A stretch of 64,000 bases of DNA from Bin87 sp964347975. GTDB taxonomy: Bacteria; Chloroflexota; Dehalococcoidia; Lucifugimonadales; UBA3495. The stretch is from the NCBI GenBank assembly GCA_964347975.1, contig CAYGAY010000003.1, positions 81,802 through 145,801 on the forward strand. The letters are read 5' to 3'. The notes under the pieces are model-generated. The model did no database searches. It was not told where the DNA came from and saw only the letters and a list, made by a program, of their open reading frames with translations. This document shows, piece after piece, positions 26,594 to 34,547 of this stretch (the first letter of the stretch is position 1; each line of letters begins with the position of its first letter). A program made the translations under genes and the position numbers.

Positions 26594-26908
26594 ATGCCTC
26601 CTGCCCGCAAATGGACCCGGCTGGAAGACCTGGCGGTGCTGCACCTCTACCGCGGCAAGGTGGCCCACGACAGCCGTGAGGTGGCGGCGTTGGCCGCCGC
26701 TTTGGAACGCAGTCCCAAGTCGATCGCCACGCGGATGCAGGCTTTCGCCGGGCTTGACCCGCGGCATCCCCACAAACCGGCAGGTAAAGCAACGGCGCTC
26801 ACGCAATCCGTTTGGGCCGAGTACCTGGCTGACCGCCCGGCAATTGCCACCGAGGGGCAGCGGGCGTACCTGGGGATATTGAACCGCTATTCGATGGGGA
26901 GGCCATAG
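26594..26908 (+). CDS. Small Myb/SANT-like DNA-binding protein, hypothetical
   Basis: 104 residues. WTRLEDLAVLHLYRGKV is followed by REVAALAAALERSPKSIATR, a tri-helical pattern like domains that precede HNH nucleases or act alone as DNA-binding modules. AGGA precedes the ATG at 26594. It ends nine bases from the convergent 378-residue gene of the DUF4365 module, but the strands are opposite, so partnership is uncertain. Confidence 0.6.
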   Translation: MPPARKWTRLEDLAVLHLYRGKVAHDSREVAALAAALERSPKSIATRMQAFAGLDPRHPHKPAGKATALTQSVWAEYLADRPAIATEGQRAYLGILNRYSMGRP

Positions 26909-26917
26909 GCCGTTTCT

Positions 26918-28054
26918 CTAATCCAATCCGGGTAATGCTGGTGTGTGGATCACCTCGGCTAGTCTGGCGTTGCGGAGGTGCTGACGTTGACCCACTCGCT
27001 CCAGGTCGCCTTCAAGACAAACCAACGCCCGCCTATCGCACGCCTCAATCGCCCTCGTATAATCCCGCTGACTTAACACCGCGGTAACATACCGTTCAAT
27101 TCCACCGGTGGAGGTTCTCAGCGACACCGTTCCGTCGATATCTCTTTGAGGGTGGGTAAGCCGATAAATGAACCCGTAAATGCGTTGGTCGTATTCCGGT
27201 TCGTTACGTCGAAAACTTCGGGCTGCTTCCCGCAGCAGCGGGACATCGCCGCTGGCAAATGCTACCGGGCCGCGCTGCCTTGTCGTGGGCCGGGTCATCG
27301 CCCAACTGAACGAAACGTCAAAGGCGGCGACATCCTCTACGAGTCCGGCCACTGCTTCGCAAAGGTTAGCGCTGACCCCGGAAGCAACGACCTGTGCGAA
27401 TGCCATTGTATCTCCGCCAACGGCACGTTCTGACGCTGACCGAGTCGCTGACAACGATTGGGCCAGCCTTTGCGCCACTTGCCGCTCCTTCGGCTCCGCT
27501 TCATCCGCGTCATCCGGCAATAAAGTTTGCAACCGGGGGGCTACCGCCGGTGAAACCAAAACTAATGCGAAACTGCCGCGCTCAGTATGACCCAGACGCA
27601 CACGTTGCAGATAGTGGGCAACCTGCCTACTCGCAGCAGGCCGATATACCGGCCGGTCGTCGTCCAGCGAGTTCGCTGCTGCTACCAGCATCCCCCGGGT
27701 ATAAGCGAGCATCGCATGGCTGCTCTCAAATGGCAAACCTTCCGGGTCGACGTCAATAGCGCGAATCCGCATCACGTCCCGGTCGGCAAGAGTCAGGTCC
27801 CGATAGACGACAATCTCGTCTCGCCCTGAAGTCCTGGCAAAAACGGCGATGAGGTCCGAAACCGCCATTGCGTAATCGTCGATTACGTCCGTGCGCGGCA
27901 CAATAATCTCGGGCTTTCCCGCGCCGGCATAGACGTCCGAATATTCCCAGTAGGTACCTACCTTGTCCCAACCCTCGGAGCGGGCATAGTAAGACAGGGC
28001 AACGGGCGTAATGGCGCGCAATGGGTAGCGCTCATCAAATCTTATCGTTGCCAT
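26918..28054 (-). CDS. Uncharacterised 378-residue protein paired with a DUF4365 protein
   Basis: I recognise no family. The protein is soluble, with no signal peptide or membrane segment. It begins MATIRFDERYPLRAITPVAL and contains IVPRTDVIDDYAMAVSDLI, FESSHAMLAYTRGML, a low-complexity polar stretch near residue 190 and HPQRDIDGTVSLRTSTGG near the end. It starts two bases after the stop of the DUF4365 gene with GGGGAGGC upstream, so the two are translationally linked. Pairing with a nuclease-like protein suggests defence or DNA-processing, but this is inference. Confidence 0.75.
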   Translation of the reverse strand: MATIRFDERYPLRAITPVALSYYARSEGWDKVGTYWEYSDVYAGAGKPEIIVPRTDVIDDYAMAVSDLIAVFARTSGRDEIVVYRDLTLADRDVMRIRAIDVDPEGLPFESSHAMLAYTRGMLVAAANSLDDDRPVYRPAASRQVAHYLQRVRLGHTERGSFALVLVSPAVAPRLQTLLPDDADEAEPKERQVAQRLAQSLSATRSASERAVGGDTMAFAQVVASGVSANLCEAVAGLVEDVAAFDVSFSWAMTRPTTRQRGPVAFASGDVPLLREAARSFRRNEPEYDQRIYGFIYRLTHPQRDIDGTVSLRTSTGGIERYVTAVLSQRDYTRAIEACDRRALVCLEGDLERVGQRQHLRNARLAEVIHTPALPGLD

Positions 28055-28056
28055 CG

Positions 28057-28575
28057 TCAAGCCTCCCCGGGCCGTCGCGCCAGTCTTCTCGACCGGTTCA
28101 ACAGCTGACGCAAGTTGTCGGGGTCAAATCGGTTGTCGGTCGGAATGCTGACCCTGACGCTGGCTTGATTGTTGCTTTCCGACCTCCCCAGCAGAGAAAC
28201 CCAATATGCGCAGCGACGCATGACCAACTCGTCGGCGGAGACGGTCAGCCAATCGGTTGCATCAATTGGCAACTCCAAGACAACCAGATACCTCGGCACC
28301 TGAAAGGGCTTGATAAGACGGTCATAGTTTTTTACCGGCACATCGTAGCGGTAACAGCCATCGGACTGGACGTTGCCCAAATTTACCGTAGCTTTCAACT
28401 GTAGTCCTATCGACGGGCCCAGGTCGCCGCCGGCATGGATTCTCAGATCAATGCCATCCCGGTCAAAGTCCTCTTCCGAGACGGTATAGCCAGCGAATCC
28501 CGCAACGGCTCTGACGTAAGCGCGCGACAAGGCCGCCTCGCGGTCGGCGTCGGTCAACAGCGTATCCGCAGTCAT
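28057..28575 (-). CDS. DUF4365 family protein, nuclease-like
   Basis: 172 residues. EEDFDRDGIDLRI followed about 20 residues later by GLQLKATVN has the spacing of a PD-(D/E)xK nuclease core (E, D, Q-x-K), as in the DUF4365 family. Members often occur in accessory or defence neighbourhoods. It is the first gene of a two-gene unit with the unknown protein above. The start at 28575 lacks a strong SD. Confidence 0.82.
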   Translation of the reverse strand: MTADTLLTDADREAALSRAYVRAVAGFAGYTVSEEDFDRDGIDLRIHAGGDLGPSIGLQLKATVNLGNVQSDGCYRYDVPVKNYDRLIKPFQVPRYLVVLELPIDATDWLTVSADELVMRRCAYWVSLLGRSESNNQASVRVSIPTDNRFDPDNLRQLLNRSRRLARRPGEA

Positions 28576-28609
28576 GGCGAGGAAGCCTTGTCCTGGACGC
28601 CAGCCGAGC

Positions 28610-29005
28610 CTATACCAGTACGCCGAACCCCGACTTGGTGCAAATTTCCAACCGGTTGTGGTCGGGGTCGTGGAAGTAGAAGGCTTGCTGCCCGTCGTGG
28701 CGGGTCTGGATGTCGGTGCATTCCACGCCGATGTTCTGCAACTCGTCGCGGGCCGCTGATATGTCATCCACCTCAAAGGCGGTGTGGTGGGACGGGGCGG
28801 AGGGGGCGTCGGGGTTTTCTATGATGTGGACCATCGCGCCGCTGGGAAGCTGCAGCCAGTAGAGGTTGTCGCTGTCCACCATCTTGGGAATCTGCTTGAC
28901 GCCCAGGACTTCCTGATACCACTTCAGGGCGATATCCTTGTCCCGCACGTTGTAAGTGATGTGGTTGATGGCCTTGAGGCGGATGTTGTCGGCGTTGAGA
29001 CCCAT
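28610..29005 (-). CDS. VOC superfamily (glyoxalase/dioxygenase-like) protein
   Basis: 131 residues. Two beta-alpha-beta-beta-beta units: KAINHITYNVRDKDIALKWY starts the first (metal His), and PSHHTAFEVDDISAARDEL starts the second; FYFHDPDHNRLEI supplies the C-terminal Glu. Possible roles are glyoxalase, fosfomycin-type resistance or extradiol dioxygenase. GGAGGAAAACC precedes the ATG. It is likely co-transcribed with the upstream ACMSD-like gene despite an intervening palindrome. Confidence 0.88.
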   Translation of the reverse strand: MGLNADNIRLKAINHITYNVRDKDIALKWYQEVLGVKQIPKMVDSDNLYWLQLPSGAMVHIIENPDAPSAPSHHTAFEVDDISAARDELQNIGVECTDIQTRHDGQQAFYFHDPDHNRLEICTKSGFGVLV

Positions 29006-29030
29006 GGTTTTCCTCCGTTTGAGTTACTCC

Positions 29031-29058
29031 CGTCATTCCGGCTTTCGCCGGAATGACG
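29031..29058. repeat. Extragenic palindrome with 12-bp arms
   Basis: CGTCATTCCGGC and its perfect reverse complement GCCGGAATGACG flank a four-base loop. No T-tract follows, so it is more likely a dispersed repeat than a terminator. Confidence 0.75.
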
Positions 29059-29070
29059 TTCAAATTTGGG

Positions 29071-30042
29071 CTAGATACCCAGCAGACGCTCCAGGTTTGC
29101 GAAGAGAATGGCGTCCTTTTCATCGCGGGACAGGCTTTCCAAACCCAGCAACCAGGAAACCGGCCAATCGGCGCACATATCGAAAGGCCAATCGGTGCCG
29201 AAAACCACCCGGTCAATGCCCACCATGTCGATGAGCATCCGCAGACCTTCCTCGCTGTGGGTCAGGCAATCGTAGTAGAAACGGTTGAGGTAAGCGCTGG
29301 GCGGCTGGTCAATGTTGGCCCGGGCTTCCGGGCGAACCTGCCAGCCACGATCCATGCGTCCAATGCCGTAACAGGCGTAGCCCCCGCCGTGACAAAGGCA
29401 TACTTTGAGGTTGGGGTACCGGTCCATGACGCCACCGAATACGAAGGAGGCGAAGGTCACGGCCCGGTCGGCCAGGTTGCCAATGGTATTGGGCAGGTGG
29501 TAGCGGTCCAGACGGGGCGAGACCACCGTTCCGCCGCCCTGATGGATGAGGAACAGAGCGCCCAAACGTTCTGCGGTGGCCCACAAGGGGTTGAAGTAGG
29601 GATCGTCGAAGGTACGTCCATTGACGTGGTCGCCGATCATGGCGCCCTTCAGGCCAAGTTCCTCGACGGATCGGGTCAACTCTTCGATAGCCGCGCCCAC
29701 ATCCTGCATGGGAAGGTGAGCCAGGCCGGCGAAACGGTCCGGGTATTCCTCGGCAAGTCGCGCCACGTAGCCGTTGCACTCTCGATGCATGTCAATGGTT
29801 TGTTCAACGCCCAAATCGTAAAAGTACATATTGGCGTTGGTGGAAAGCACGTGGACGTCCACCCCGAGAGAATCCATGTCGGCGAGACGCTGCACGGGCG
29901 TCCAGAAGGTGCGGGGATTGTAGCGGTGCTGGTTGTACAACGCCGGCGCGCTGACCCCGAACCAGTTTTCTCCGCTCTGCATCGCCCGCAACGCGCTCTC
30001 CGGCGTGATATGAGCATGGACGTCCAGGACTCGTACTGCCAT
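29071..30042 (-). CDS. Amidohydrolase family protein (ACMSD-like decarboxylase/hydrolase)
   Basis: 323 residues. The N-terminal metal pair appears as VLDVHAHITPE (HxH), the central His as ALFLIHQGGG, then CLCHGGGYACYG and the Asp in VVFGTDWPFDM. This is the ACMSD/gamma-resorcylate decarboxylase branch, which acts on aromatic acids or amidohydrolase substrates. AGGAGA precedes the ATG. Together with the VOC gene it could serve the aromatic degradation suggested by the region. Confidence 0.9.
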   Translation of the reverse strand: MAVRVLDVHAHITPESALRAMQSGENWFGVSAPALYNQHRYNPRTFWTPVQRLADMDSLGVDVHVLSTNANMYFYDLGVEQTIDMHRECNGYVARLAEEYPDRFAGLAHLPMQDVGAAIEELTRSVEELGLKGAMIGDHVNGRTFDDPYFNPLWATAERLGALFLIHQGGGTVVSPRLDRYHLPNTIGNLADRAVTFASFVFGGVMDRYPNLKVCLCHGGGYACYGIGRMDRGWQVRPEARANIDQPPSAYLNRFYYDCLTHSEEGLRMLIDMVGIDRVVFGTDWPFDMCADWPVSWLLGLESLSRDEKDAILFANLERLLGI

Positions 30043-30248
30043 ATGCGCCTGTCTCCTGCCGTTCCTTTTTTGAGCGGCGGCAGGGCCCGTTCGGCCCGCC
30101 GCGTTTCAGGATTATAGCCCGTTTTGGGCAGCGCCGTCAGATTTACCGAATCTATAGCCGGGAGCGCCGCTTTTCGATTGCGACTCGCGCCAAGCCGTTG
30201 TTAAGATTGGTGGCGTACAATCAGTCCCACCGACCCAGGAGCCGGTAC

Positions 30249-30938
30249 ATGCGTTTTCCTCCGCTGGTAGAAGGGCGGTTCATCAAGCGGCTCAACCGGT
30301 TTGCCGCGTTGGTCGATGTTGACCGCCAGGAGCATCTCGCCCACGTGCCAAACTCCGGGCGGATGGGGGAACTGCTGGTTTCGGGCTATCGCGTGCTGTT
30401 GGCGCCGGCTCCGGCGTCGGCGTCCCGGAAAACCGCATACGACCTGGCGTTGGTTGACATTGGCGATGCCCTGTCCTCCGCCGACGCTCGCCTTCCCAAT
30501 AAATTGCTCGCCGAGGCCATCGCCGAAGATCGTTTGCCGCAATTTGGCGGTTACCCGGTGGTTCGCCCGGAGCAGGTTTTCGGCGAGAGCCGGCTGGATT
30601 TCCTGCTGGAAGGACCGGACGGTTCGTGCTACGTGGAGACCAAATCGGTTACCCTGGTTCAGAATGGAGTGGGCCTTTTCCCCGATGCGCCGACGCTGCG
30701 CGGGGTGAAGCATTTGCATAGCCTGATGGCGGCCCGTGAAGCTGGACATGAAGCGGCGGTGATTTTCGTGATTCAGCGGGCCGACGCCGTCGCTTTCGCT
30801 CCCCATGACGTTGCGGATCCGTTGCTGGGGACCACGCTTCGGGAGGCCGTAGCGGCCGGCGTAAAAACGTGGGCTTACCGGTGCCGGGTCGATGAACAGA
30901 GTATCGTTCTCGCCGACGAGGTTCCGGTGCGATTGTGA
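30249..30938 (+). CDS. sfsA: DNA/RNA nuclease SfsA
   Basis: 229 residues. GRFIKRLNRFAALVDVDRQ is the OB-like N-terminal domain; DFLLEGPDGSCYVETKSVTL is the PD-(D/E)xK nuclease core; NSGRMGELL is typical. The family, named for sugar fermentation stimulation, is a putative nucleic-acid-processing enzyme. AGGAG lies eight bases before the ATG, and a TACAAT -10 at 30216-30221. The endonuclease III-like gene starts 22 bases downstream on the same strand. Confidence 0.95.
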   Translation: MRFPPLVEGRFIKRLNRFAALVDVDRQEHLAHVPNSGRMGELLVSGYRVLLAPAPASASRKTAYDLALVDIGDALSSADARLPNKLLAEAIAEDRLPQFGGYPVVRPEQVFGESRLDFLLEGPDGSCYVETKSVTLVQNGVGLFPDAPTLRGVKHLHSLMAAREAGHEAAVIFVIQRADAVAFAPHDVADPLLGTTLREAVAAGVKTWAYRCRVDEQSIVLADEVPVRL

Positions 30939-30960
30939 TGTTCCCACGGATGTTTGCGCT

Positions 30961-31635
30961 ATGCGGGCCGGTTTGCTGAAAGAGATCTACCGTCGCCTGA
31001 GCGAGGCTTATGGCCCGCAGGGTTGGTGGCCCGGCGACAGTCGTTTCGAGATGATCTGCGGCGCGATTTTGACCCAGGCAACGGCATGGAGAAACGTGGA
31101 ACCGGCGTTGGCCAACCTGCGCGAAGCTGGCATCGACGATTGGTTGGCCCTCTACGAAATCTGTCATGAAACGCTGGCAAAATTGGTGCGCCCGTCGGGA
31201 TACTATAATGCCAAGGCACGCAAGCTCAAGGCTTTCGCCGCACACGTGTGCCGGCATTACGGTGGCGATCTTGACGCGATGTTTGCGGCAGATACCGTCG
31301 CTTTGCGGCAGGAACTGCTGAGCATCTACGGGATTGGCCCGGAGACCGCGGACGACATCCTGTTGTATGCCGCCGGCAAGCCTTCCTTCGTCATCGATGC
31401 TTACACTATTCGCATCATGCGTCGGATCGGGCTTACGCCGTCCGGCCGGGATGACTATGCTGGCTGGCAAGCGATGTTCCAGGCGGGCGTGCCAGCGGAC
31501 GCTCAAGTGTATAATGAATACCATGCGCTGCTGGACCGCCACCACAAAGCCGCCTGCACCAAGAACAAGCCACGTTGCGAAGGATGCTGCCTGGCGGACA
31601 TTTGCGCCACCGGGCAGGCCAACGTCGCCGTCTAA
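30961..31635 (+). CDS. Endonuclease III-like DNA glycosylase (HhH-GPD, MagIII-like)
   Basis: 224 residues with the helix-hairpin-helix LSIYGIGPETADDILLYAAG and the catalytic Asp in FVIDAYT. The 4Fe-4S loop is intact: C-x6-C-x2-C-x5-C (CTKNKPRCEGCCLADIC). The residue that is lysine in Nth (GRKTAN) is glutamate here (GPETAD), so it should be a monofunctional glycosylase, as in the MagIII/3-methyladenine group, not a bifunctional lyase. Base-excision repair role. Start chosen at the ATG after the sfsA stop. Confidence 0.88.
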   Translation: MRAGLLKEIYRRLSEAYGPQGWWPGDSRFEMICGAILTQATAWRNVEPALANLREAGIDDWLALYEICHETLAKLVRPSGYYNAKARKLKAFAAHVCRHYGGDLDAMFAADTVALRQELLSIYGIGPETADDILLYAAGKPSFVIDAYTIRIMRRIGLTPSGRDDYAGWQAMFQAGVPADAQVYNEYHALLDRHHKAACTKNKPRCEGCCLADICATGQANVAV

Positions 31636-31649
31636 CAGAGAGTTGCACT

Positions 31650-32252
31650 ATGACCACTACCAAACCGCGAAGCGGACTCCGCCTGACCGTCGAAGAGTTC
31701 ATGGATCTGGATGACACCTGGGACCGGCGCAAAATGGAACTGGACGATGGAGCGCTTTACATCATGCCCCGACCGAGGATTGTCCACAACTTTGCACAGT
31801 CAGAGTTTTACGTCCATTTCGCCGGTTACCGCAATCGCGCCGAAGGGCCGTCGATCCGAGTCTATACCGACGTGATTGTCGCCCTGTCTCTCGATGATCG
31901 CCGGCTGTACGCCCCGGACGTGACGGTGATTTTGCCGGACAATCCCGGCGCGGTGCGCGACCGGATGGTTGAAGGGGCGCCGGACATTGTGATCGAAATT
32001 CTATCTTCGGACCGGAACCGGGATCTGGTGCGGAAGCGGCAAGTGTACGCCGAGGCCGGCATCCCCCATTACTGGATCGGCGACCTGCGGCAGGACACGC
32101 TCACGCTGCTGGAACTACAGGATGGCGTTTATGTGGAGCGGGATATTCTGACCGCGGACGATACCCTTACCACGTCGGTATTGCCCGGGTTCGCCATCCA
32201 ACTGGCGGATATTTTTCGCCATCCTCACCGTCCGCCGCACGAAGGGGAATGA
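31650..32252 (+). CDS. Uma2 family (DUF820) restriction endonuclease-like protein
   Basis: 200 residues. LTVEEFMDLDDTWDRRKMEL starts the fold; YAPDVTVIL and VIEILSSDRNRDLVRKRQVY hold the PD-(D/E)xK residues; GIPHYWIGD is family-typical. Function unknown; the family is expanded in Chloroflexota and Cyanobacteria. It begins 14 bases after the glycosylase gene and probably shares its mRNA. Confidence 0.9.
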   Translation: MTTTKPRSGLRLTVEEFMDLDDTWDRRKMELDDGALYIMPRPRIVHNFAQSEFYVHFAGYRNRAEGPSIRVYTDVIVALSLDDRRLYAPDVTVILPDNPGAVRDRMVEGAPDIVIEILSSDRNRDLVRKRQVYAEAGIPHYWIGDLRQDTLTLLELQDGVYVERDILTADDTLTTSVLPGFAIQLADIFRHPHRPPHEGE

Positions 32253-32261
32253 TGGCGTGGG

Positions 32262-34061
32262 CTAGAGGGCTAATGCGTAACAGGCGCGGCGTGGGTCTGC
32301 CCCGGTGCTGAGCGATCCGGTCTCCGGGTTTCGCGCCGATACGGTCGCGCCGAGGCCGCAGTTGGCCGTGCGGTGAATCTTGTGGCCCAGGGCCCGCAGC
32401 GTATCCGCAGTGGACTCCGGTATCCCCGGTTCCAGGTCAAGTTGACCGGGGTAATAGACGTGGGGATAGAAGGAATTGACGTTGCTGGCGGTGGCGAACC
32501 TGGGCGCTTCCACGGCTTGCTGGGAGTCCATGCCGAAGACCAATGAGTTGAGGATCAGTTGCACATTGGCCTGCACCTGGTTGTCGCCGCCCGGACACCC
32601 AAAAGTCATCACCGGCTGTCCGTCCTTTGACACAATGTAATTCACCAGGGTAGTGCGAGGCCGTTTGCCGGGCTCCACGACGTTAGGATGCCCGGGTTGG
32701 CAATTGAACATCTCGATACGCGTGCTCAAGCAGCAGCCCACTTCGGGGAAGAACACCGACTTGGAGAACGAACCACCGCTGATGGTTCCGCAGACCATGT
32801 TGCCATCCCGGTCCAGCACCGAGACATGGGTAGTGCCGTCATCCGCCGACGCATCGGGACTCACGGTGGGAGCGGACATCACGGGAGCGGCCGTCTTTCC
32901 GTTGCGGCGGGAGTACCGCCATGGGTCTCCGGGTTCCGGTTGAGCGGGATAGGCTCCTTCGGGGTCGATTAACTGGGAGCGTTCGGCGGCGTATTCTTTG
33001 GACAAGAGACCGTCCAGCGGCACATCGACAAAGTCCGGGTCGCCGTAAAAAGCCTCGCGGTCGCCAAATGACAACTTGAGGGCTTCTGCGACGGTGTGGA
33101 TGTAGGCCGGGCTGTTATGTCCCATGGATGCGAGGTCGAAGTTCTCCAGGATGTTCAGGGTTTGCATCAACATGGGCGCCTGGGTCCAGGTGTTCTGGCC
33201 CCGGATGTCATGCCCGCTGAAGCTGGCGCCGACCGGATCGGCGAACCGGCTGCGGTAATTGGCCAGATCGGCCACGGTCAGAATGCCGCCGACCTTCTCC
33301 ACCGATTTTACGATGCGGTCGGCGATGGGGCCGCGGTAGAATGCGTCGCGGGCCGCCTGTAGTCCTGCCTTGCCTGAACCGGCGGCCACGGATGCGTCGC
33401 GCATGATCTGCAACGTGTCAGCCAGTCCCGGCTGGACCATCAGCGCGCCGGGTTGCGGAACGCGCCGGTCGTGGTAAAACACTTCCCAACCGCCGGGCGG
33501 GAAGTTGTCAAACTGTTCCTGGCCCGACGCGGACTTCAGTCGCTCCACCATGTACTCATAATGGGGGATCCCATCTTTCGCGTAGGTTATGGCCGGTTCA
33601 AGGACCTGTTCCAACGACATGGCGCCGTAGCGTTCCAGCATGGAGATGAACGCATCGACGATGCCGGGCTGGGTGAAGGAGAGCGGAGCGTCCATACCTG
33701 GCCCGGTGGGGATCCGTTGATGACCCCGAGAGAGGTAGAAATCAGCAGTGGCGGCCGCCGGCGCCCCGCCCTGACCGCTGAGGGACAACAGGTCGCCGCT
33801 TGCCGAATCGTACAACATGAACACGCCTTCAGCGGCGAGGGAATAGGACGCGATTGGCTCCACTACCGCGGCGGCAAACCCGGCCGCCACCAGGGCGTCG
33901 AAAGCGTTGCCGCCGGCCAACAGCATCCGCATACCGGCCATAGACGTCAGGTAATGGCCTGACGAAATGACTCCCTGCCTGGAGCGTATGACGGGGCGGC
34001 CGGTTTCAGGCAAGGCGACGTCGCCCTGTTCGAGATTCTGGGTCACCTGCTGGAAAACCAT
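32262..34061 (-). CDS. Gamma-glutamyltransferase family protein
   Basis: 599 residues of the Ntn-hydrolase GGT family. RSRQGVISSGHYLTS and LLAGGNAFDALVAAGFA are the N-terminal hallmarks; the autoprocessing threonine is in DDGTTHVSVLDRDGN near residue 405. GTISGGSFSKSVFFPEVGC replaces the usual lid segment. No signal peptide is visible, unlike typical periplasmic GGT, so a cytosolic amide or acyl hydrolase is possible. The start at 34061 has AAGGAG five bases upstream. Confidence 0.92.
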   Translation of the reverse strand: MVFQQVTQNLEQGDVALPETGRPVIRSRQGVISSGHYLTSMAGMRMLLAGGNAFDALVAAGFAAAVVEPIASYSLAAEGVFMLYDSASGDLLSLSGQGGAPAAATADFYLSRGHQRIPTGPGMDAPLSFTQPGIVDAFISMLERYGAMSLEQVLEPAITYAKDGIPHYEYMVERLKSASGQEQFDNFPPGGWEVFYHDRRVPQPGALMVQPGLADTLQIMRDASVAAGSGKAGLQAARDAFYRGPIADRIVKSVEKVGGILTVADLANYRSRFADPVGASFSGHDIRGQNTWTQAPMLMQTLNILENFDLASMGHNSPAYIHTVAEALKLSFGDREAFYGDPDFVDVPLDGLLSKEYAAERSQLIDPEGAYPAQPEPGDPWRYSRRNGKTAAPVMSAPTVSPDASADDGTTHVSVLDRDGNMVCGTISGGSFSKSVFFPEVGCCLSTRIEMFNCQPGHPNVVEPGKRPRTTLVNYIVSKDGQPVMTFGCPGGDNQVQANVQLILNSLVFGMDSQQAVEAPRFATASNVNSFYPHVYYPGQLDLEPGIPESTADTLRALGHKIHRTANCGLGATVSARNPETGSLSTGADPRRACYALAL

Positions 34062-34128
34062 ATCAACTCCTTGTCGATCCGGGCGCAATTCGTGAGAACG
34101 GGTTTCACCGTCGATTTCGTTTATGATC

Positions 34129-34527
34129 CTACAGCCGTTGTCGCCCGCTGAAACCCGTATCGGTAGGGTGCCACCAGTCGATGGAAGGCTCGCCGCGCTG
34201 CCAGCAGAGGTACACTATATTACCGCCCTGATGGGAAGGGAAATCCACCAAACCACGGCCGATGTCCCGTACCAGGATTCCACGACCGGTTATCTCGGAC
34301 ACCGCATCCTGCAACCGTTGGGTGAGTTGCGAGACGATGCGTTGCGTCTCCGAAATTTCCTCCTCGCTGCTGGAGTGGCCGTTGCTGCGGCGACGGCGAA
34401 GGAGGGAGAGCAGGCTCTCTTGCTGGCGCATCAGCTCGGCGCGCAGCGGAGCCATGGCCTGGAAGCGCTCTTCGAGCCACGGCACCAAGTCGTTGGCTTC
34501 AGCCAGTGTGAAAGTTCTCTCTTGCAT
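34129..34527 (-). CDS. DUF2203 family protein
   Basis: 132 residues. FTLAEANDLVPWLEERF is the family start; a central coiled-coil of Arg/Glu-rich helices leads to GILVRDIGRGLVDFPS and VYLCWQRGEPSIDWWH. Function unknown. It has no Shine-Dalgarno and its ATG lies ten bases after a -10-like TATTAT, so the mRNA may be leaderless. It is divergent from the tRNA methyltransferase gene with only 20 bases between starts. Confidence 0.88.
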   Translation of the reverse strand: MQERTFTLAEANDLVPWLEERFQAMAPLRAELMRQQESLLSLLRRRRSNGHSSSEEEISETQRIVSQLTQRLQDAVSEITGRGILVRDIGRGLVDFPSHQGGNIVYLCWQRGEPSIDWWHPTDTGFSGRQRL

Positions 34528-34535
34528 AACGGCTG

Positions 34536-34542
34536 TATAATA
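34536..34542. promoter_or_regulatory. Back-to-back -10 elements of two leaderless genes
   Basis: The plus strand reads TATAAT (34536-34541) six bases before the ATG of the methyltransferase gene; the minus strand reads TATTAT (34542-34537) nine bases before the ATG of DUF2203. Both distances place the transcription start at or next to the start codon, and neither gene has a Shine-Dalgarno. Confidence 0.6.
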
Positions 34543-34547
34543 CACCA

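Noticed and set aside
24952..26610. A 552-codon minus-strand open frame opposite the GMC oxidoreductase
   Set aside because: It is the antisense shadow of a GC-rich gene; the plus strand has clear GMC motifs, while the shadow has His/Gln/Gly-rich sequence with no motif.
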